From: Letharia columbiana
Lineage: Eukaryota > Ascomycota > Lecanoromycetes > Lecanorales > Parmeliaceae
Length of the DNA stretch: 64,000 nucleotides
Direction: 5' to 3'
Assembly: GCF_014066305.1 (NCBI RefSeq)
Contig: NW_023501115.1
Span: 1-64,000, forward strand
In this document: positions 31,821 through 42,428 of the stretch, piece after piece
Position numbering within the stretch: the first letter of the stretch is position 1
How the letters are laid out: each line of letters starts with the position of its first letter
Made by a program: the position numbers and the translations under genes
The notes under the pieces: model-generated
Told to the model about the DNA's origin: nothing
Database searches by the model: none
Seen by the model: the letters and a program-made list of their open reading frames with translations, nothing else

Positions 31821-32725
31821 GCCTTCCCCAACCAGAAGGCGTTCCACAGTGACCAAGGGCTTGCACCGTTTGTCTCTCCTGAACAGATAACACCCACGGG
31901 CACAAGTCCGTTGGAAGAGACAGAAGTTACACAGAGATGGTGGGGAAGGTGATGTTAGAAGAATGAGGTGGGTGTGGATTTGGAGGGCTGGGAGGATATT
32001 GTAGATGGCTGCTAAGAAATGTCTCTTAGCTCCTTACCTCCACAATCTTGGAAATGACTTACGAAAGGTAGAGTATCTGGGAGCATGGAATTATATGCTT
32101 CTAATGTGCCGAGTATTGGTGGGAGGGAAGAATTTGCAGAGTAGCTACCATAGAGGCTCAATTGGCCATAGCCTCCTCTCGTTAACAGAAAGCAACGAGT
32201 TGTATGCCGAAGTTGTAGAGACCACGTTGCAAGCCACATCCTTCATTTCCCTCTCCTTCCGAGAATGGTTTTCATACCACCTTCTCTGGCCGTTGTTCTT
32301 GCTGCATTGCCCTTATGCACTGTTCGTTGACCGAAAAATATCAAAATTGACTTTTGGTTCCTTTGAGGCTAAATATATACTGGCGATCACACATTTTGTG
32401 AAACGCCTACAAGATCCAGTCCATCGTGGATGATTTGTGGAAGTTGCTCGAGGGTTTTGGTGGTTGGTTTGTGAATTTTATGGCGGGCTTCGAAGTTCAG
32501 ACGGAAGGATTTTTGACCTTCCTGTTCATGGTAGGGCTGAGGGTCTTGGCGAGAAAATAAGAAGCACCGCAACACCATTGTACCAGCGCCATTAGGAATC
32601 GAACCTAATACGAACTAAATACCTCCAACAACAGCAGGTCGCTTGACAGGTCCGTCATGCGCGAGCTCGACATATAGACCTACCTGCTTCCCTTCAAACT
32701 TGAACGAGGAAACGCTGATTCTTCC
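31821..32725. other. No gene recognised
   Basis: No supported frame. A T-arm-like sequence occurs on the minus strand near 32595-32610 without a foldable tRNA around it. The last 100 bases are the likely leader of the deacetylase gene. Confidence 0.45.
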
Positions 32726-33514
32726 ATGTTTCATGTCTCCTCTCTCCTCCGATGGCCCTCCAAGTTACGTAGGAGAGCTCGACGCTCAAGGATCGCGACA
32801 ATGCTCATCTTTTTGAGTGTCGTATGCATCTTGATCGCGCCCTTCTACTTGATATACAAGCCCCCGGCGTATTTAGTACGCTATTTCCAATGGCGGTGGC
32901 CGGATGTCCTCTGGCGCGTTTCGACGTCTTCAAAGGTCATTGCACTCACAATTGACGACGGGCCATCCGAATACACCAACGAAATAATGCAGATTCTTAA
33001 GTCAAATGGTGCAACAGCAACGTTCTTCATTATCGGATCGCAAGTCGCAGGGCAGGAAAAAACCCTACAAGATCTCATACGCAATGGAAATGAGCTGGGG
33101 AATCATGCGATGTACGATGAGCCTTCGCGATCCTTGAGCGATGCCACTCTCGTCGACCAGATTCATTCCGTTGAAGGAATACTCGACGAGGCATACACCA
33201 CCATTGACGCAGAACATCCTCCCAAATACTTCCGACCGGGTTCAGGATTCTTTAGCGAAAGAATGCGCAAGATGCTGGGTAGATTGGGCTACCGGCTGGT
33301 CCTCGGCAGCATCTACCCACACGATCCGCAGGTTCCTTTTTGGCGTATCAATGCAAGACATATAATAAGCATGTTACGACCAGGAGGGATCATCGTCTGC
33401 CATGACAGGAGGAGCTGGACGGCTCCCATGCTACGAAAGGTACTTCCCGAAATTCGGCGTAAAGGATATCGCATAATTACTGTCACAGAGCTGTTGAAGG
33501 AAGCAAGGACGTGA
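32726..33514 (+). CDS. Membrane-anchored polysaccharide (chitin) deacetylase, NodB fold
   Basis: An intronless protein of 262 residues. A basic N-terminus (KLRRRARRSR) and a single hydrophobic segment (TMLIFLSVVCILIAPFYLIY) predict a type II signal anchor. The NodB domain follows: ALTIDDGPS (catalytic-base and metal Asp), ATATFFIIGSQV, GNELGNHAMYDEPS (metal His motif), YFRPGSGFF, and near the end GGIIVCHDRRSW. Family members remove acetyl groups from chitin or related polysaccharides at the cell surface or in the secretory path. The second histidine of the usual H-x3-H metal site is Tyr here, which may alter activity or be a subfamily trait. Confidence 0.88.
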   Translation: MFHVSSLLRWPSKLRRRARRSRIATMLIFLSVVCILIAPFYLIYKPPAYLVRYFQWRWPDVLWRVSTSSKVIALTIDDGPSEYTNEIMQILKSNGATATFFIIGSQVAGQEKTLQDLIRNGNELGNHAMYDEPSRSLSDATLVDQIHSVEGILDEAYTTIDAEHPPKYFRPGSGFFSERMRKMLGRLGYRLVLGSIYPHDPQVPFWRINARHIISMLRPGGIIVCHDRRSWTAPMLRKVLPEIRRKGYRIITVTELLKEART

Positions 33515-34652
33515 GCTGCTTAGATGCATTCTCTTGTTCCGTATAAGAAAGGGCTCTTCTCTGTCGCTTGCTTTACGCAATGGAAAAAATGAAGAAGCAC
33601 AAGGTGAGTCTGCGTTTTTGTTAGAATCCAACAAGCTGAATGGCAGTGATCAACAAAGTTGGGCGACGAAGTGGGAGCAGAAAGGCAACGCTTGAATGAG
33701 ACTCTTCGCGAGTTGATCCCCCTTTCTGTTTACTGTCGATTTGCTCTGGAGCCAAGAAGCTGAGGGAGTCTCTGAAGGCTTCAAAGGCATTTCCCGCAAA
33801 CCAACTTTCGAAGCAGGCAGGCGTAATCTAGAAAACGTTGCAAACTTGGAGCCTTACCATTTGTGCCTGTCTATCCAAGATAAGTCTCAGGTGTACCTGT
33901 ATTATAACAATTCATCTTTGAGCTTTGCCTTGCTCTTCGGGCGCCGATCCAAGTACAACCTGCGGCGCATGCTGAGATTGGTGTCCTTTTCCATCTGACC
34001 TCTGCACTGTCGACTTCGACGCGTGTCCGGCCTGCCACTTTTCTTGGCATTCTTTCTCCCCGACCGAACCAGGAGCACATTGCTGTCCTTCAAGTGCCAA
34101 AATAACGCCCTGGCAATATCGAAAGGTGTGAACCTCGAGCCGAAATCCGGTCTTTTCTACAAGACAGGTTCTTTGGGTCATTTCTCCTATAGTGTTTGAA
34201 ATTCGGATAGGGAAAACTGCGACTTTGCCTGACAATCGGTGTGTTGGTGCTCACGCGGACATTGTTTCGGCACAACGATCGCGAGGCAACATCAGTAGAT
34301 GAGTGTCTCACTGTTTTGCCCTACGATTGTCGTCGAATTTTCGCAACTTATCGTGACCATGAGCAGCCCTGGAGTCTTAGTACATAGTAGCCTACCGTTG
34401 GCTGTCTCCAACTCTGAAGACTTGTTCGTATGAAGGCATCCCTTGACCACGAGAACTCTTGCACCGGCGAATTTCGTATGACATCAGCTTGGGAGTACAA
34501 AAGATGAATCGCCCGCCGGACATAGTATCTCGTTTTTTAAATACGCTTTTCTCCTAGCGAGTACTAGCTGCATCATCCTAACACTCTAGAGCAACGTGTT
34601 CCTTGAAACCACTACAGACCCTCATCGAAAATTGAGGCCCCTCTCGATCATT
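33515..34652. other. No gene recognised
   Basis: Short overlapping frames on the minus strand (33871-34311) lack any family signal. Confidence 0.45.
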
Positions 34653-35222
34653 ATGTTGGAGGTCGTGTATTTTGATCTAGGGACCCATTATCTGCAAGTG
34701 GTGCCCATGGCAGGCTTGGTTCCTGTGTACAACTACAAGCAGGTTGAAAGACTGTGGGGGTTTGGGTCCTTTGACTTGATCGATATGGGAGCCGACGGGG
34801 ATTTCATGGCTGTGCCATGCTTGAGCAAACTCGAAGGAGGTGATAGACATCTCGCTAAACTGCACTGGGACGACAAAATCCCTTTCCATTTGAAGTATGA
34901 GCGGAGATTCTGGGTAGGACCAATGGATCAATGTATCAATTCCCTTCACTCTTGTCGAGAAGTCCGCCACGAGACTGAACCTTGGAGTCTAGATAATGCT
35001 CTGCGCCAGATGAAAACACTTTCTTCGAACAATCCTGCACGGTCTGGCTCATCGACCGCTCCCAGACAACTAGGTTCCAAGACCGCCTCTGCGCAAACAA
35101 CCTCCCGGACCGACCCAGCACAACAAGTTTCTTCGAGCGACGATGAACAGCACACTCCAACGACGGACGAGGACTACGAAGAGGCAGATTCCCTGTCAAA
35201 ATGGATGCAAATCGTGGAATGA
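34653..35222 (+). CDS. Hypothetical protein, 189 residues
   Basis: From the first in-frame ATG (34653) the frame reads MLEVVYFDLGTHYLQVVPMAG and appears to have a folded, Trp- and Tyr-rich N-terminal half (RLWGFGSFDLIDMGADGDFM, HWDDKIPFHLKYERRFW). A disordered Ser/Thr/Gln-rich, then acidic, C-terminal half follows. The change from an ordered half to a low-complexity half speaks for a real gene. I do not recognise it; no signal peptide or membrane span is seen. Confidence 0.45.
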   Translation: MLEVVYFDLGTHYLQVVPMAGLVPVYNYKQVERLWGFGSFDLIDMGADGDFMAVPCLSKLEGGDRHLAKLHWDDKIPFHLKYERRFWVGPMDQCINSLHSCREVRHETEPWSLDNALRQMKTLSSNNPARSGSSTAPRQLGSKTASAQTTSRTDPAQQVSSSDDEQHTPTTDEDYEEADSLSKWMQIVE

Positions 35223-36143
35223 AGCGCTTGTTGTGGCTAAGCTCCCGGTTCCGAGTATGGTGGGTCGACCTTTGATTGATGTGAATGCTGACTTAGTTGG
35301 GTTTGGTATGTAAAGGAGTTGAAGTGATGGAAGTGGATTTAATGAATACGTCGATGCTCTTGACATAACCAAAGGGCTGTACGTGAAGGGTAGAGGAGGG
35401 AGGGAGTTGAACTAGAAGAGAACAGGTATCTATACAAGCAGAAGAGGTCATTATGAATTCAGCTGCTCTACTGCCAGAGCTGCCTATCAAAGTTAGCTGC
35501 GTGAGATGTCAGCGCTAATCTTGAAATGCATAAGCGCCACTTGGGGACAGATTGTCCGAGTCAGCCTGACAGGGATGGTCATTGGACCCGGTTGTGCAAC
35601 TGGGTTCTGCTGCAGCTGCAGGAGGAGGCAGAAATGCGGTGAGAGTTGAAGCGCTGCGAACGATTAATAAAGCTGTGACTGTGAGTCAGAATTGGCAAAG
35701 TCAATTTCAGCAAGTTGCAGTGATTGGACAGAAGGAATGAGGAGTGATGAGTGATTGATTTGAGCAGATTGCGCACGGAGAGTCCGGGCCTTTGCCAAGT
35801 GCGACTCCACGAACCCCCACTACATTATCAACATCTTCCTCTCCAAGTAGGTACTCTACATCAGTAAAGTATACGGTATCTATATACGAGGCAAGACTTA
35901 GAACTAGGTACCTATACTCGTATCTGTCACCGGCGCCTTGCTGTAGGGTTCAGTAAGGTATTTACGGTAGATCTATAAAGAAAGCCTCGTCTCTGAACCG
36001 GTTACCTCTCAATCTCATCCCTCTTCCCGTCTCTCAAACTGCGCCTTCCAACCGGCTCTACCTCCTTACCCCCTTTCGCTTATCCCTCCTATCAATTTTG
36101 CATCTATCCTCCGCTCTGGAATTTAGCGTGAGACTAGGAGAGC
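35223..36143. promoter_or_regulatory. Promoter and distal leader of cpcA
   Basis: The block holds no supported gene. It contains one TGAGTCA element, a pyrimidine-rich stretch at 35985-36115 typical of fungal leaders, and two minimal ATG-stop frames near 35738 and 35751 that would be upstream ORFs only if transcription starts before them. Confidence 0.5.
35682..35688 (+). promoter_or_regulatory. Gcn4/CpcA recognition site TGAGTCA
   Basis: The heptamer is the consensus for Gcn4-type bZIP factors. It lies about 720 bp upstream of the cpcA start codon. A second identical site at 36163-36169 lies inside the leader. Autoactivation of cpc-1/cpcA through such sites is known in other fungi; use here is inference. 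Confidence 0.5.
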
Positions 36144-36290
36144 ATGGATGAAATTGAGATTATGAGTCAGAGTGCTCAGAGCAACTTTTTGAATTTTACC
36201 TTAGTGACCAAAAAGTGGGTGAAAAAAAGAAGTGCGCTTGCGGACTTAGCGGCCTCCCTTGGCACTGCCAGTCGACTCGTAAATTGTTAA
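36144..36290 (+). CDS. Upstream ORF of cpcA, 48 codons
   Basis: An ATG in the cpcA leader opens a 48-codon frame that begins MDEIEIMSQS and closes RSALADLAASLGTASRLVNC before TAA. Neurospora cpc-1 and Aspergillus cpcA mRNAs have a longer second upstream ORF of 41-53 codons in this place. The non-random Ala/Leu-rich C-terminus suggests selection on the peptide or at least on the frame. In general amino-acid control, ribosomes that translate such an ORF usually fail to reach the main start unless eIF2 is phosphorylated. Confidence 0.65.
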   Translation: MDEIEIMSQSAQSNFLNFTLVTKKWVKKRSALADLAASLGTASRLVNC

Positions 36291-36320
36291 ATGCCTGGAA
36301 GTCCCCCCACTTCTGCCTGA
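36291..36320 (+). CDS. Second upstream ORF, 9 codons, abutting the first
   Basis: The ATG follows the TAA of the preceding upstream ORF with no base between them and encodes MPGSPPTSA, then TGA, 85 nt before the cpcA start. Direct abutment could allow termination-reinitiation. Whether it is translated is unknown. Confidence 0.4.
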   Translation: MPGSPPTSA

Positions 36321-36404
36321 TCTTTCCTTCTTCCTTCTTACATACTTCTTCTTCACCATCTCACACCATCTCACACCACATACCTGACAAGACATCCATT
36401 TGAT

Positions 36405-37937
36405 ATGGCTGCCTTGTAACTGAACACATATATCCCATCTCTCTCTTCTATCTCGTCAACAGACAGGATAGCAACATTGTTTCAACTTACACACCCCACC
36501 AACTCCACTCCCCTCAATCCCTCAGATCTTCCTACCCAGGAATATCTGAATCTACCGTCTGCTTCTCGCATTCGCACAGGTTCTCGCTTCACAGCAACCA
36601 TTCCCCTACACGACCACCAGTCGTTCGTCACGGATACTCCACAGAAATGGCTTTCTCAACCCCAATCACCGCGGCTTCCCACGCCAGCAACCAATACCAT
36701 CAGCTTCTCAAACCAGGACTCGGACTTTGTGCTCTTCCCATCCACCCCAACCGCCCACACCCCTTCGACGACTCGCAGGAACACCGACTTCGTTCCGGCG
36801 ACGCCTCGTACGGTCCCTAATCAGCACCTTGGCCAGACCTACAACGGTCAGCAACAATATCAACCTCGACGTAACTCTACTCAGCAATTTTCACCTTCTG
36901 TATCTCCTGTTCAGAATCTACGAGTGAGCGGCATCATCCAAGGCACTAGGTCTCTATCTTCGTCTCCGTCTATGCAGCAATTCAATAGTCCTACCGGTCA
37001 ACAACTGCGCTTTTACGCAAACTCGGCTCCTTCTTCGACGACTGGCTTGCACCAACAGTCTCCTCGAACCCGGCCTCCAGTTCCCCTTTTCTCGAATAGC
37101 ACTGGGAATATTCATCAGCAAAATCTGTCTACTATGGCTCTCTCCCACAACTTTGAAGGTACCTCTTCTCCGGTGGCCTCTTCCAGTGCAGAGCCAGAGC
37201 TAATCATTGACCTTTCAGACGTCCCCTCTGACAACATGTTTGACTTCACCAACGCCGATTTCACTGCGGCGCCGGATTCGGACAATATTCTCTTCGATGG
37301 CTCCCTAGACTTCGGGACACACTTCGAACCAATCAACGATCCGGCGCCGGCGCAGACGTCAAACCTACAGACCGTGTCACCCAAAGATCTCATGGTCGAC
37401 TCTATGTCTGCGCCTCCTTCAGGTGCTTTTACCGATCTAACAACCCCTGGCACCTCCGCCTACGACTCTCCATACATGGCCAACAGCACCGAGACCTCGC
37501 CACTTTTCGCAGAGGAGTCGTTCGCTGACGACCCTGAAAAGTGGCCATCCCTCTTCGATCCAATCGAAGAAGAGACAAACACCGGTCCTGTCTCTCATTT
37601 CGCGGGTGCCAGCCCTTCACCGACCTACACCGCTCCGAAGATGTCTCGCAACGACTCGTCACCCGGTCAGTCATCATCCCGATCCTCTCATCAAGGCCGC
37701 CACTCCTTCACCTCTGGCGTCGCTCCAAAGCGAAGGGACAAGCCCCTGCCGGCCATCACCATCGAGGATCCCAATGACACAGTGGCAATGAAGCGAGCAC
37801 GAAATACCATGGCGGCACGGAAGTCTCGGGAGAAGAGGGTGGAGCGGACAGAGCAATTAGTCGGCCAGGTCACACAGTTGGAAGCAGATGTCGACTACTG
37901 GAAGAAAATCGCCATTGGCATGGGACATGTCGAGTGA
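36405..37937 (+). CDS. cpcA: bZIP activator of general amino-acid control, CpcA/Cpc-1 (Gcn4)
   Basis: Exon 1 is 36405-36415 and exon 2 is 36467-37937, for 493 residues; the 51-nt intron joins ATGGCTGCCTT to the long frame, which otherwise lacks a start codon. The first 230 residues are Ser/Thr/Gln/Pro-rich. Acidic activation segments follow (IIDLSDVPSDNMFDFTNADF and PEKWPSLFDP, the latter with the W-x-x-LF core of Gcn4-type activation domains). The C-terminal bZIP starts PAITIEDPNDTVAMKRARNT and has the DNA-contacting N-x7-R signature (NTMAARKSR); a short zipper ends GMGHVE. It switches on amino-acid biosynthesis genes under starvation. Upstream ORFs and TGAGTCA sites point to translational control and autoactivation. 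The C-terminus converges on the PH-domain gene. Confidence 0.9.
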
Positions 37938-38917
37938 CTGCTATCGAGGAAAAGGAAGTGTGTATGTGCTCAAGCTTGTGATAAACATGGTGTGTTGGGG
38001 TTGAGATATCACGATTAAGAGAACGGCAGTATGAGCTCCATTGGGACTGGAGCGATGACGCTGTCGGTCGAGGATTACCAGGAGAGAGGAAAAGGGGTTT
38101 TCTTATTCATTCATTCATGCATGCGATTGCGGCTGTTACAGTACATGGGTGGAGGTGTCCTTTGTTTTCTCACGACGGCCGGTTCTGATGTCTCCTGATC
38201 CTTCTGGTGACGGATTGTACTCGTGGCTATGATTGCGTCTTTACCATCTCTTTTACCATGGCTCCACTTTGTGCTTTACGCACCATTACAGACAGATAGA
38301 AAATGCGAAAAAAACAAGTCTTTCCTTCAGACAGTCGCACTCTCTTGGAGCATGCAACGGCTACTGTGCCAATCCTAAAGATCTACACAGGCAAGCTGTC
38401 AGAAGTAGTGACAAGTCGTAGCGGTTCAGGAACCCCCCATACTACCGACAGACCAACGGCACCTGCGATCAAAGTCTGTGGGTGTGCCAACCACCTTGCC
38501 GAGCCCTTGATCAAAACCGTAGTGCGTCGGGTCAATGAGTCGATATCAGCTCGAGAAGTTAAAGGCAGAAAGCAGACTCTCTATTAAGTATTACATGCCA
38601 TCTTGCACGATCATGTTTGCCCTAATGGCCGAGCGCGCTGTCTCCGATAAGAGAAGCTAACGCGGGGTATCGGTACAACAAGGGGAGGGGTGGGTATCTG
38701 AACGAGTAACAACGGCAACGACAACAAAGCAAAGACCAGGTATCAATCCGCTATCCTCCACATCGGACACACACGACGGAAAGAGGGGGTTTGCCAATCA
38801 GGTGTGGCTGGTGAAGACGAAGGAACAAACGCGATGAGGGAGGGTATTATGCAAATGAAATCGCTGATGTCCAGGGGTATTGACCATTTTTCTGTACTCT
38901 CATCGGGACATCCACTT
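37938..38917. other. Convergent intergenic region
   Basis: It lies between two converging stop codons and should hold both terminators. A plus-strand frame at 38303-38587 has no family signal. ATTCATTCATTCATGCATGC at 38106 is a short simple repeat. Confidence 0.5.
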
Positions 38918-41308
38918 TTAGGCGGCAGCTGAAACCGGAGTCTGCTCGTGGGTTCCAGTCATGTTTCCGATCTCGCCTTCGGTCATTGCTGGCTTCTCGG
39001 CGAGGGTCTCACCGGCTTTGGTCGCATCGGCTGGGGTGTCGGTCGGGAGCGGAACGTTGGCGGCATCCTTGCTGGCTGCTGGGGAGGAACCCTTTTGAGC
39101 ACGGCTTGCTTTTCGGAGAAGCCCACCAAATCCACTGGAGGATTGCTTCTTGCCCTCGCCGTCAGTCAATTCGTTGTCGGATGTGCCCCCAGTCCTCCGC
39201 TCCTTCTTCGTCCCGAGGTTGCCGAAGAAAGAGGTGCGACGCTTATCGGTAGGAGAGATAGGAGAGGTAGCGGCCGCTGGTGTGGTTGGTTCAGCGGCTG
39301 TAGCAGGGGTTTCTGTGGTGGCTGCGGTGGTCTCAGCAGTGGGCGAGGTCACAGGGCTGTCAAGTTGCGGTGCGGTGGATGACAAAGTAGACTGCTCGTC
39401 CTTCGCCGGAACAGCTGATGGGACCTCCGTTGAAGCGGGGGTTGCAGCATCCTTCTTGCCAAAGATACTACCGAAGATTGAGTTTCTCTTGTTTGGCTTT
39501 GGTGCAGTCTCCCGAGTGGTGGAGGCTGGGGTGGTCTCGGCAACGGTAGATTCTGCACCAGCGACCGGTGCCACGCCTGAGGCACCAACACCAGTGGCGG
39601 CTTCTTCAGCAGGAACGACGGGCTCCCCAATAACACGAGATGCTATGAGAAGTTAGACTGAATACAGTGGAAGGGAAGATACCCGGTTACTAACCAACAG
39701 CAACGGCGTCGAAGTCGCCAGTCTTAGCAACACCCTGTTGCTTGACCTCTTTCTCAACGAGCCTATCCTCCTTGGCCTCTTCCTCCAACTCCTGCTTCTC
39801 GGCCTTTTTCTCGGCCTTGTCTTCGTGCTTGATCTCCTTCGCGACAGCTTTATCCTCTTTTCGAACGGCCTTGTCTTCCTTCTTCTCGGCCTTCTCCTCC
39901 TTCTTGAGCTCCTTCATGTCGGCTTTGTCTTCTCTCTTGATCTCCCTCTTAATGGCCTTGTCTTCGGCCTTGTCTTCCTTCTTTTCCTCTTTATCTAGGT
40001 TCTTGTCCTCCTTTTTGCCTAGGAGGCCTCCGAATATACTGGAACGTTTGTTGTTGCGAGATTGAGAGCGGTTCTTTTTTGCCGCCTTGGATTTCTCTTC
40101 CTCGGAGGTAGAGCCATTTCGAGCCGCGGCTGCGCCAGCAACAGCACCCACAGCAGCACCACCAGCAGCGGCCTCACCGACGTGTTCGCCGGTGGTCGCA
40201 CCGTTAGCAGCGCCTGTAGTCGTGCCAGAGGTCGTACCAGTGGTCGAGTCCGCGACAGGGTTGGGAGCGTCGCCGGTGGGGATGCCGGTCGCTGTCTCAG
40301 GCGTCGTGTCGAACGCAGCGGCGGCTGCCTCAGGAGTGGTGTGGGTCGTAGTGTCTTTGGTCCTACGTTCGCGGGATTTGCTAGCCATCATTCCTCGAGA
40401 TCGAGAGCGAGAAGTACCAGTGGTGGCAGCGGCACCAGCACCTATGATATATCAGCATGCGCATCGTGCAAGCTATCCTAATGAGCCAACATGCCGTATT
40501 TCTCAAGCTGACTCTTGTAGCCAGAGCTGCCAACGATGCCTTCACGTGCAGTCTTGGCTTCAGCTGCCTTGGTCTCGATTGTTACCAACCAGGCATCCTT
40601 CTCTGACTTATTGATGGCTTGGAAATTGTGCTTGTGGCCATTGAGACTGAATCCAAAGTCGTTGAAGTTGCCCTTTACCACGTCGGTAACATTGGCCTAG
40701 GGTGTACAGACCACGTCAGTAGGCTGATCCTTGAACGGGTAGGTAGGATACTGACCAGATTGAACATGCCTTGGGGATGACCCTTATCCTCAGCGCGCTT
40801 AGCGTAGAAGAGAAGACCTTTACCCGTTTGGCTGGCATGTGCAGCGTTGGGATGTGCGATGTCCTTTGACTTCTCGTTGCTGAGGTATCCAGAGAGGTGT
40901 CCATGTTCCAAGGGTGCATCGCTGAGCCAGAAGTACTTCTTGGAGAAGATGAGACCCCTAAGCGAAGGAAGGCGCCATGTTAGATATGCATCAAACCTTG
41001 GAGAGAGCGGATAAGGCTTACTTGAGGCCAGGACCTTTGTAGTTCAGAACGCCCTCATTGATTGGGTGGGACTCAACCATGACCTCCCCCTTTCCAACCT
41101 TCTCCTCCTTGGTCACATTGCTGACATTAGGGGCAGTAGGAGCAGCGGCCGTGGCACCATCGGTCACTCCATTCATCCCTAATTCTGGTCGGGACTCAGG
41201 GGACAAGTCCGAGGTGTTTTGATCTCGGATGGGGTCGCTGGTAGCTTGGGACGCAGTTGCAGTGATGGGCACTTGCCCTGCCAAATGCTGCTCAGTAGCT
41301 GCAGACAT
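38918..41308 (-). CDS. PH-domain protein with Lys/Glu-rich repeats
   Basis: Five exons (41308-41022, 40957-40756, 40696-40495, 40441-39695, 39642-38918) give 720 residues. After a disordered N-terminus, residues about 75-225 form a pleckstrin-homology-type domain: EGVLNYKGPGLKGLIFSKKY, FWLSDAPLE, LLFYAKR, GMFNLANVTDVVKG, FGFSLNGHKHNFQA, and DAWLVTIETKAAEAK as the final helix. Then come RSRSRG, SSIFGGLLGKKE and a long run of KEDKA-type units (about residues 360-450), and two more copies of a short Ser-Phe-Gly box (NSIFGSIFGKKD, TSFFGNLGTKKE) in a disordered tail. The third intron has a GC donor (GCATGT). The domain suggests phosphoinositide or membrane binding, as in fission yeast meiotic-upregulated PH proteins; the exact role is unknown. 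Confidence 0.85.
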
Positions 41309-42428
41309 GGTTGTAGAATTGATGTTCTTGTCTGATGTGAAAAGGTGTCAAGTTGGATGGTTAAGGGTTCAGTGTGGTTGTGCGATTGACTCGTTGGACG
41401 ATTTATCAACAAAGGCAAAGCTTTTGTTTTGTGTAGGGTATAGGTATCTCTAGGACACTAAATCAGTGTATAGAGAATGACAAGAAGGAGGACAAGTTGA
41501 TGCACAGTCAATGGAGGTGAAGAAAATGTTGAGAAGTTGGAGTTGAAGTGTGCCAAATGAAGGGAGATTGTCTCGAAAGCTTTTTGGATTTGGATTTTTT
41601 TATTTGGAGACGCGAAGGCGCTAAGATTGCTTGCTTTTAACTAGTGGAAAATGGGAATAGTAAAGTACCTACCTTAAGGTAATCTCGGGTACGCTAGTGT
41701 CTTAGCCGATGCCAAGGTCAAAGTCTCGAGGTCTCCTTGCAGTTTGATTCGGCGAGCACTGCTGCTTTGAAACAGAGGATACTGTGAATTAATGTCGGGG
41801 ATAACTCTGCAAGTCATAAAAGGATATTAATACAATTCCATACCTACGGAACCCTACGGTATCTATCCCCTCTGTCCCAGAAATGATCCAAGCATATTCT
41901 ATCTGCGAACATATGGTGAAAAAGGGACCTTGGTCGCATGACCGCCGCCCTCGCCGACAAGCATGAGGCGCATTGTCACTCTGCAGGTCAGTAGGCATGT
42001 GACCATGTGCTCAACTCCTCCAACGAGTGAGTGGACTGGCAGGTTGTGTGACCCGCAACGTCCGCTATCTCGACTTTCACTTTACACACAGACACTTCTT
42101 TTTTCATCTCGATCTCCACAGCCAATGATAATGTACACAAATTCCCGATAGCCTTATCTATCTACATCCAGACTTTTGCAGACTAGGTAGTCTGCGAAAC
42201 ATCCATGCACAAACGCTGGTAACCCATCAAAACAGCATCCGTCCGTCACATTCCTCTCAGAAGACTTTCAGATATGGCCTTGCCTTCCTGCGTCTCGAAA
42301 TATCCACCCGGATTTTTGGCCTTCATAAAACTCCTGCCGCTATGCAAAAGATCGACCCTGACCCATAGACACCCCTACCCCAAAACCTCATGTGCGTTTG
42401 TCTTCGAGGGGCTATCATACAGCATATT
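41309..42428. other. Promoter region of the PH-domain gene; no gene
   Basis: It lies upstream of the minus-strand PH gene and downstream of the SulP transporter stop. Open frames here are short and look random. Confidence 0.55.

Noticed and set aside
32575..32660. Minus-strand T-arm-like sequence with a perfect 5-bp stem (TTAGG...CCTAA)
   Set aside because: No matching acceptor, D or anticodon arms at proper distance; the closest partial acceptor match would give a molecule of only 59 nt.
39738..40614. Leu/Phe-rich and Val/Ala-rich plus-strand frames that look membrane-like
   Set aside because: They are antisense to the Lys/Glu-rich repeats of the PH-domain protein, and hydrophobic patterns arise automatically from that composition.
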